DNA from: CAZVRZ01 sp964629965
GTDB taxonomy: Bacteria; Chloroflexota; Anaerolineae; Anaerolineales; UBA4823
Assembly (NCBI GenBank): GCA_964629965.1
Contig: CAZVRZ010000211.1
Location: forward strand, 1 to 7,557
Length of the DNA stretch: 7,557 bases
Direction: 5' to 3'
The notes under the pieces were generated by a model. The model was not told where the DNA came from, ran no database searches, and saw only the letters and a list, made by a program, of their open reading frames with translations. Position numbers and translations under genes: made by a program. Positions 5,609 to 7,557 of this stretch are shown piece after piece. How positions within the stretch are numbered: the first letter of the stretch is position 1; each line of letters starts with the position of its first letter.

Positions 5609-7020
5609 ATAACGCCTCCTTCGCCAAGGATTGCTTCCACCCGGCGGATATTTTCGTGGTCGGCGCCGTCCAGCAGCCTGGCCAGCCGGTTGACCGGCAC
5701 GCCCCAGGTGGTGTATAGCTCGCGCACCATGGCTGCTTCTTCCCGGCTCTCATGCATGGGCTTTTCGCCCTGGGCCGTCCGGTTCATGGCCACTGCGGCA
5801 GTGGCGCGGGCGTCTTCGGCGCGGTAGGGGAGCAGTTCGCCGATCTTCTTGCTCCCGTATCCATGTTCCACCAGGTACACCGCCAGATCATAGGCCGCCC
5901 GTGCGCCTTTGGCATACCGCTGCTCGAAGGGGATCGGTGGCGCTTCTGGCGGCTGCCCGCCGGTGTCCTGGCCGTGTCCGGGTTCGATGGCCGCGCCGGA
6001 CATGTCCGCGGACATATCGCTGGACACCCCGGACTTGCTCAGGATGCGCTCCAGGTCCGCCGGGGCAACGAGTTGGGGTTCGCCCTGGTAGATGGTCGGG
6101 GGCGGGATCAGGTAGCGCCCGTCTGGGGCCGTGGATTTGAGCGGGTTGCCAAGGAACACGTCCACGATCCTGGGCTTGTGCTCTTCGCCCGGGCGGATGC
6201 GCGGCATGCGCACGAACAGGAACGAATCCCGCATTCCCCCGGCGCCTTCCAGGCCCATGGCCCGCACTTCCACAGAGTGGGGAGTGAGCACCATGAAGAT
6301 GTTGTACTTGCGCCCCTGGCGCACGATCTCGTAAATCTTGCGTATCGTTTCGTCCGAGATGTCGCCAATCAGGTTGGACATCTCGTCAATTGCCACGTGC
6401 AGCGGGTGGTGGCTTTCCTGCGGGGCGGCGCTGCGGATGCGCCGGATAGTCTCTGCATGGACGATCTCGATGATGCGTTCGATCTCATCGAAGCGCCCGC
6501 CCGCCCCGCCGATCAGCCAGCGGCTGTTCCACTGCCCCGCTCCGCGCTGGTAGTGCGGGTCTATCACGACGATTATGCCCTGCCGCCCGGCCAGCAGGTG
6601 CTTGATGGTGGTGGACTTGCCGCCGCCGGTGCCGCCGTAGATCACTACCTGGCGGCCATCGAAACCGGGCATCACCTGGAAATCGTTATGGTTGATCGCG
6701 TATGCGATCTGGAACACTGCCACTTTGAACTGCTGGTACTCGCGGTGGATCATGCGGCGGTTTTCCATCTCGCGCTGCACCAGGCTGGCGAACTTTGGCG
6801 AGACAAACCCGCCGACCAGGGCCAGGTTGATGATGAACAGGCAGCGATCGGGGTATTCCACGCACATGAAGCGGTTCTTCTCTGGCAGGCTGGGCAGGTA
6901 TTCCGCCAGCGCCTTCTGGAAACGGTGCACCAGGAACTTCAGCAGTTCGTTATTTGTCTCGCCGCCCCGCGCGATAACCGGGGCCGGTCGGATCATGGTT
7001 TGCAGGTTAATCGCTGCCAT
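5605..7020 (-). CDS. FtsK/HerA/TraD-type P-loop ATPase with C-terminal HTH-like tail
   Basis: This 471-aa protein is probably a DNA-translocating or coupling ATPase. Walker A is GGTGGGKST (residues 129-137) and Walker B is LHVAIDE (207-213). After them comes a GRKYNIFMVLTPHS segment (236-249), which resembles the sensor region of FtsK/HerA/TraD enzymes. IDPHYQ (153-158) follows Walker A as in HerA-like proteins. Residues 1-115 are a non-ATPase N-terminal part without an obvious membrane segment. A Pro/Gly-rich linker (about 330-365) with an SDMSADMSG repeat leads to two short helical segments (373-415 and 426-466); the last one, around VPVNRLARLLDGADHENIRRVEAIL, looks like a helix-turn-helix. 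The start at 7020 is chosen over an upstream in-frame ATG at 7050 because GGGAGGAG lies 7 bases before it. The gene overlaps the upstream membrane-protein gene by 14 bases and the downstream gene by 4 (ATGA). The ATPase class is confident; whether it serves conjugation, packaging or segregation is not shown. Confidence 0.85.
   Translation of the reverse strand: MAAINLQTMIRPAPVIARGGETNNELLKFLVHRFQKALAEYLPSLPEKNRFMCVEYPDRCLFIINLALVGGFVSPKFASLVQREMENRRMIHREYQQFKVAVFQIAYAINHNDFQVMPGFDGRQVVIYGGTGGGKSTTIKHLLAGRQGIIVVIDPHYQRGAGQWNSRWLIGGAGGRFDEIERIIEIVHAETIRRIRSAAPQESHHPLHVAIDEMSNLIGDISDETIRKIYEIVRQGRKYNIFMVLTPHSVEVRAMGLEGAGGMRDSFLFVRMPRIRPGEEHKPRIVDVFLGNPLKSTAPDGRYLIPPPTIYQGEPQLVAPADLERILSKSGVSSDMSADMSGAAIEPGHGQDTGGQPPEAPPIPFEQRYAKGARAAYDLAVYLVEHGYGSKKIGELLPYRAEDARATAAVAMNRTAQGEKPMHESREEAAMVRELYTTWGVPVNRLARLLDGADHENIRRVEAILGEGGVI
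5997..6033. repeat. 12-bp repeats with overlapping palindromes inside the ATPase gene
   Basis: Three tandem 12-mers begin with GGACA at 5998, 6010 and 6022. The first two create overlapping palindromes: CGGACATGTCCG (5997-6008) and ATGTCCGCGGACAT (6002-6015). Two further TGTCC copies lie at 5964-5968 and 5975-5979. They encode the SDMSADMSG linker of the ATPase. The repeats may be a protein-level linker expansion or a DNA-binding site. Confidence 0.5.
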
Positions 7021-7557
7021 GGCCGGTCTCCTCCCGCCAGTCGGCGTCAATCACTTCCCGCAAACCCGATGGCAGGATCTGCTGCGCCCGTTGGGCCGAG
7101 AGCACCTGGAAGGGTGCGGGCTTTGGGGCGGCGTCCGGCTGCGGTTTCTGCGTCGCGCTCATGGCGTTCTGCACCCGGCGGGAGACCTGCGCCGGGCTGC
7201 CGTTCCCGGCGGCTATGGCCCGCACCGCACCCACCTGCGTATCTGTCACGGCAATTCGTCCCTGGATGGTTTCATCCTGGGGCATGGCTGGATTGATTGG
7301 ATCCACTACCGGCCCAAACGCTCGCTGAGCATTGAGCAGGCGGCTATCGTCATAAACGATCGGGTAAGCGCCCTGGGCGTTGGGATGGAGTATTTTGACT
7401 TTATTGATCCGCCACCAGAGCCAACCGACTACATAAATGATTGCAGCGAAAATAATTACGGCCAGGATGGGCGCTAAGGCCTGCATCCAGGCCATGAACT
7501 GGTTGGTCATTTCGACCCGCTCGGCGGCGGCCTCGGCGTTCCTGGCGCGGGCAGCCT
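7007..7557 (-). CDS. Single-pass membrane protein of unknown function (5' end outside window)
   Basis: The frame is open to the window edge and ends at TAA (7007-7009). From the first ATG at 7510 it gives 167 aa, but the 15 codons before it are also open, mostly G/C-ending and encode an Ala/Glu/Arg-rich helix-like stretch. That ATG has no clear Shine-Dalgarno, so I treat the gene as 5'-partial; a start at 7510 remains possible. Counting from that Met, residues about 9-33 are strongly hydrophobic (APILAVIIFAAIIYVVGWLW) and followed by basic residues, which is one transmembrane segment or anchor. The remaining ~130 residues are soluble, rich in Ala, Pro and Gln, with no motif I recognise. The stop overlaps the start of the downstream ATPase by 14 bases, so the two are probably co-translated. 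A membrane partner for that ATPase is plausible but is inference from position only. Confidence 0.7.
   Translation of the reverse strand, partial: AARARNAEAAAERVEMTNQFMAWMQALAPILAVIIFAAIIYVVGWLWWRINKVKILHPNAQGAYPIVYDDSRLLNAQRAFGPVVDPINPAMPQDETIQGRIAVTDTQVGAVRAIAAGNGSPAQVSRRVQNAMSATQKPQPDAAPKPAPFQVLSAQRAQQILPSGLREVIDADWREETGHGSD
7028..7035 (-). promoter_or_regulatory. Ribosome binding site of the FtsK/HerA-type ATPase
   Basis: GGGAGGAG is followed by a 7-base spacer and the ATG at 7020. It lies inside the end of the upstream membrane-protein gene. It decides against the in-frame ATG at 7050, which has no comparable sequence. Confidence 0.8.

Noticed and set aside
5752..7296. Long open frame on the plus strand, about 514 codons
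   Set aside because: It is antisense to the ATPase and membrane-protein genes, which carry Walker motifs, strong ribosome binding sites and a clear start/stop overlap. GC-rich coding DNA often leaves the opposite strand open. The translation has no recognisable motif.
1..7557. tRNA, rRNA or insertion sequence
   Set aside because: No cloverleaf, conserved rRNA stretch, transposase or terminal inverted repeats were seen, and almost all the sequence is accounted for by minus-strand genes.

Overview
The window is a GC-rich stretch of bacterial DNA in which every gene I can support lies on the minus strand, so transcription reads from high to low coordinates. The genes are packed end to start, with overlaps of 4 to 23 bases at most junctions, and purine-rich Shine-Dalgarno sequences fix most starts. 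There is no rRNA, tRNA, transposase or integrase. The content (replicative helicase, phage-type helicase loader, initiator-like protein, ParA with a ribbon-helix-helix partner, FtsK/HerA-type ATPase) is that of an autonomous or formerly autonomous element: a plasmid, phage-plasmid or integrated element. The composition and some small unknown proteins are reminiscent of Chloroflexota (Anaerolineae-like) elements, but that is a weak impression and not a demonstrated assignment.

Layout in transcription order. (1) 7557-7007: end of a gene for a single-pass membrane protein that enters from outside the window. (2) 7020-5605: a P-loop ATPase of the FtsK/HerA/TraD type with a C-terminal helix-turn-helix-like tail. 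(3) 5608-5270: a small unknown protein. (4) 5273-4467: ParA. (5) 4459-4043: a ribbon-helix-helix protein, probably the DNA-binding partner of ParA. (6) 4042-3882: the only sizeable intergenic gap, holding a cluster of 12-bp-phased inverted repeats that could be a centromere or operator. (7) 3881-3357: an unknown 174-aa protein. (8) 3360-3283: a 25-aa ORF created by a duplicated gene junction. (9) 3286-1958: DnaB-type replicative helicase. (10) 1980-418: a 520-aa initiator-like protein with a winged-helix N-terminus and a DnaD-like YxxxIxxxW motif. (11) 425 to beyond base 1: a G39P-type helicase loader, cut by the window edge.

The most interesting feature lies inside the initiator gene. Four 17-bp palindromic iterons (1365-1475) are followed, in the direction of transcription, by a 38-bp AT-rich tract (1328-1365) with a tandem 9-bp repeat. 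This is the architecture of the phage lambda origin inside gene O. With the neighbouring helicase and loader it makes a self-contained replication module that resembles both lambda (origin inside the initiator gene) and SPP1 (initiator, loader and helicase genes together). Upstream of it sit a segregation module (ParA, RHH protein, repeat cluster) and a DNA-translocation module (ATPase plus membrane protein). Functions are inferred from motifs read by eye; no database search was possible.
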